Below, piece after piece: positions 5,452 through 7,005 of a stretch of DNA of 7,005 nt. How positions within the stretch are numbered: the first letter of the stretch is position 1; each line of letters starts with the position of its first letter. The stretch comes from JAFDVL01 sp043775925. GTDB taxonomy: Bacteria; Acidobacteriota; Blastocatellia; RBC074. The stretch is from positions 1 to 7,005 of the forward strand of contig JAYVRW010000093.1 in assembly GCA_043775925.1 (NCBI GenBank), read 5' to 3'. Position numbers and translations under genes: made by a program. The notes under the pieces are model-generated. The model was not told the DNA's origin and did not search any database. It saw only the letters and a list, made by a program, of their open reading frames with translations.

Positions 5452-6951
5452 ATGACAAATCATCATCAATACGGACATCTTTGTGAAGTTTGCGCTCCTG
5501 AGCGTTCAGCGAACATGTTGCTGCGCGGGCCTGATCTGGGGCGGCGGACGTTTTTCAAATTAGCGGGAGCTGGAATCACCGGAAGCTTTCTCGTTCCGAC
5601 TTTATTCAAGTCTGAGGCCCAAGCTGCCGCCGATTTGCATCTGAAAGCCTCTGCGCGAAATTGCATTTTCGTGTTGCTGACAGGCGCTCCAAGCAGCGTT
5701 GATACGTTCGACTTAAAAGTCGGTTCGTGGACTCCCGCAGATTTTAACCCGACCACTTATAACGGTTATTTGTTCCCCCAGGGATTGATGCCGAAGCTGG
5801 CCGAGCAAATCAATCGCCTGGCGGTGATTCGCAATTTAAGAGCGCCAGCATTGGTGCATCCACTGCAACAAACCTGGGCGCAGATTGCGCGCAGCCCAAG
5901 TTCTGCGCTGGGAAAAGTCGCTCCGAATATCGGCAGCGTCGTCGCCAGTGAATTCGAATCACAACGAACCGCTACACAAAAATTGCCGGTTTTCGTTTCG
6001 CTGAATACAGGGGGAGGAATCGTTGGTTCCGGCTATTTTAATGGGTTGTACTCTCCTTTTGACATTACTGCCAGTGCGACCGGACTCGGTAATTTATCCA
6101 ACGCTGATGGGCAAACTACGTTTGATAAGCGATATAGCATTTTGCAATCCGTAGATTCAAGATTACGAACAAATTCTCCGTTGGGTGATGACGTTTCGAC
6201 CATGGCATCTTTTTATACGCGCTCGAAAGAGATGATGTACAACGCCGAGGTTGATGCTGTTTTTAAATACACTGCCGATGACCAGACGCGCTTTGGAAAT
6301 ACCGGATTCGGAAATTCCTGCATCGTGGCACGTAATCTCGTAAAGTCGAATCAAGGCACGCGCTACGTGCAAATTAACTTTGGAAACTGGGATCATCACG
6401 ACGACATTTACGACAAAACTGATCCGACTCGCTTGCACGGAATGGCGACGGGTTTGGATGATGGGTTATCAAATCTCATGACTGATTTAGCCGCTCAACC
6501 AGGACTCAATGGTGGGACTTTATTGGATGAAACCCTGATTGTTGTCATGGGAGAATTCGGTCGAACTGTGAACGCTCCGACTGCGCAGGCCGGGCGCGAT
6601 CATTACTTCCAGCATTTCGCTGTGATGACTGGCGGGGGAGTTCAAGGCGGAAAAGTGATCGGTACAACAAATTTTTCCGGGAGCGCAGTGCAAGACCCTG
6701 GCTGGTCACAAGGTCGTCCGACGCAGTACGAAGATATTGCGGCGACGATTTATTCGGCGTTGGGCATTAATTATTTTACGGTGCGCACTGATGATCCATT
6801 TGGGCGTGGCTTTGAATATGTACCCTTTGCCAAAGAAGGCGTCTGGTATCCAATCCTCGAAGTCTTCCCGACAGATCGTGCCGCACAGGGGCGGAGCAGG
6901 GACGTAAACCCGACAACCAGACGTGATCCGGTTTCACGCAGTAGGCAATAA
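5452..6951 (+). CDS. Tat-exported DUF1501 protein (alkaline phosphatase/sulfatase-like fold)
   Basis: The 499-residue protein has an extended N-region with HLCEVC (9-14), then a twin-arginine signal: GRRTFFKLAGAGITGSF (30-46), a hydrophobic stretch and AQA at 56-58 as likely cleavage site. Tat export implies folding, perhaps with a cofactor, in the cytoplasm. The DUF1501 body shows NCIFVLLTGAPSSVDTFD (70-87), where related sequences have a metal-site GGxSxxDxxD-like segment, then GNWDHHDD (311-318), VVMGEFGRT (364-372) and GRDHY (381-385). These Asp/His clusters match the metal-binding positions expected of the alkaline phosphatase-like superfamily, but no substrate is known. The C-terminal 25 residues or so (from DRAAQGRSR) are arginine-rich and low in complexity compared with the conserved end at PILEVFP, and may be a lineage-specific extension. 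It is probably the last gene of the operon with the DUF1549/DUF1553 partner. Confidence 0.9.
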   Translation: MTNHHQYGHLCEVCAPERSANMLLRGPDLGRRTFFKLAGAGITGSFLVPTLFKSEAQAAADLHLKASARNCIFVLLTGAPSSVDTFDLKVGSWTPADFNPTTYNGYLFPQGLMPKLAEQINRLAVIRNLRAPALVHPLQQTWAQIARSPSSALGKVAPNIGSVVASEFESQRTATQKLPVFVSLNTGGGIVGSGYFNGLYSPFDITASATGLGNLSNADGQTTFDKRYSILQSVDSRLRTNSPLGDDVSTMASFYTRSKEMMYNAEVDAVFKYTADDQTRFGNTGFGNSCIVARNLVKSNQGTRYVQINFGNWDHHDDIYDKTDPTRLHGMATGLDDGLSNLMTDLAAQPGLNGGTLLDETLIVVMGEFGRTVNAPTAQAGRDHYFQHFAVMTGGGVQGGKVIGTTNFSGSAVQDPGWSQGRPTQYEDIAATIYSALGINYFTVRTDDPFGRGFEYVPFAKEGVWYPILEVFPTDRAAQGRSRDVNPTTRRDPVSRSRQ

Positions 6952-6966
6952 TCAGGCGTTAAGAGT

Positions 6967-7005
6967 TCGCACTTTAGCGTGATGAAGACACACGCTAAAG
7001 TGCGA
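6967..7005. repeat. Perfect 15-bp inverted repeat (hairpin) at the right edge
   Basis: TCGCACTTTAGCGTG (6967-6981) is followed by a 9-base loop and its exact reverse complement (6991-7005). It starts 15 bp after the DUF1501 stop, so it could serve as a transcription terminator stem or mRNA 3'-end stabiliser. The window stops at the end of the right arm, so a U-tract cannot be seen. A REP-like dispersed repeat is the main alternative. The palindrome could be longer than visible. Confidence 0.8.

Noticed and set aside
1..7005. CRISPR arrays, tRNA or rRNA genes, transposases, phage genes, including a tRNA-Sec
   Set aside because: No regularly spaced repeats, cloverleaf-like sequence, transposase or phage protein was recognised in any part of the window.

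Overview
The window looks like chromosomal DNA of moderate GC from an environmental bacterium, most likely an acidobacterium of the Blastocatellia type. This is inferred from a paired DUF1549/DUF1553 plus DUF1501 export operon and from general protein character, not from a marker gene. All six recognised genes end in TAA, which matters because the most interesting gene contains TGA codons inside it.

Layout: (1) the 3' part of a M1-type (gluzincin) aminopeptidase homolog enters from the left on the + strand. Its zinc/catalytic motif has been lost. (2) A 140-bp convergent gap holds a long imperfect inverted repeat of the 'acaggattgac' kind. (3) On the - strand is a two-gene operon: a thioredoxin-domain gene followed, 10 nt later, by a HinT-like HIT hydrolase. 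(4) A 59-71 bp divergent promoter region follows. (5) Next on the + strand is a kynureninase-like class V PLP enzyme. (6) A + strand operon then encodes an exported DUF1549/DUF1553 protein with a CxxCH motif and a Tat-exported DUF1501 protein. (7) A perfect 15-bp hairpin closes the window.

Main discovery: the thioredoxin gene is much longer than a standard ORF call shows. Conventional translation gives only 164 codons (1367-1861). The same frame reads back to an ATG at 2083 and is interrupted only by two TGA codons, at 1925-1927 and 1916-1918. The upstream part encodes a clean signal peptide ending AYA and the first half of a heavy-metal-associated (HMA, MerP-like) domain. The two TGAs fall exactly on the two positions of the HMA CxxC motif, giving U-M-A-U followed by PETVKQAL. 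Two tight hairpins lie directly after the TGAs, one with a G in its apical loop 22 nt from the second TGA, as expected for a bacterial SECIS element. I read this as a secreted or periplasmic selenoprotein: signal peptide, HMA domain with UxxU, thioredoxin domain with WCAPC. The diselenide/selenol site and the dithiol site would sit in one polypeptide and could form a redox or metal-handling relay. Nothing else in the window encodes selenocysteine machinery, so the call depends on selA/selB/selC/selD being present elsewhere in the genome.

The remaining genes are of recognisable families. The DUF1549/DUF1553 and DUF1501 genes are 26 bp apart with good ribosome binding sites and probably work together outside the cytoplasm. 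Their biochemical function is not established.
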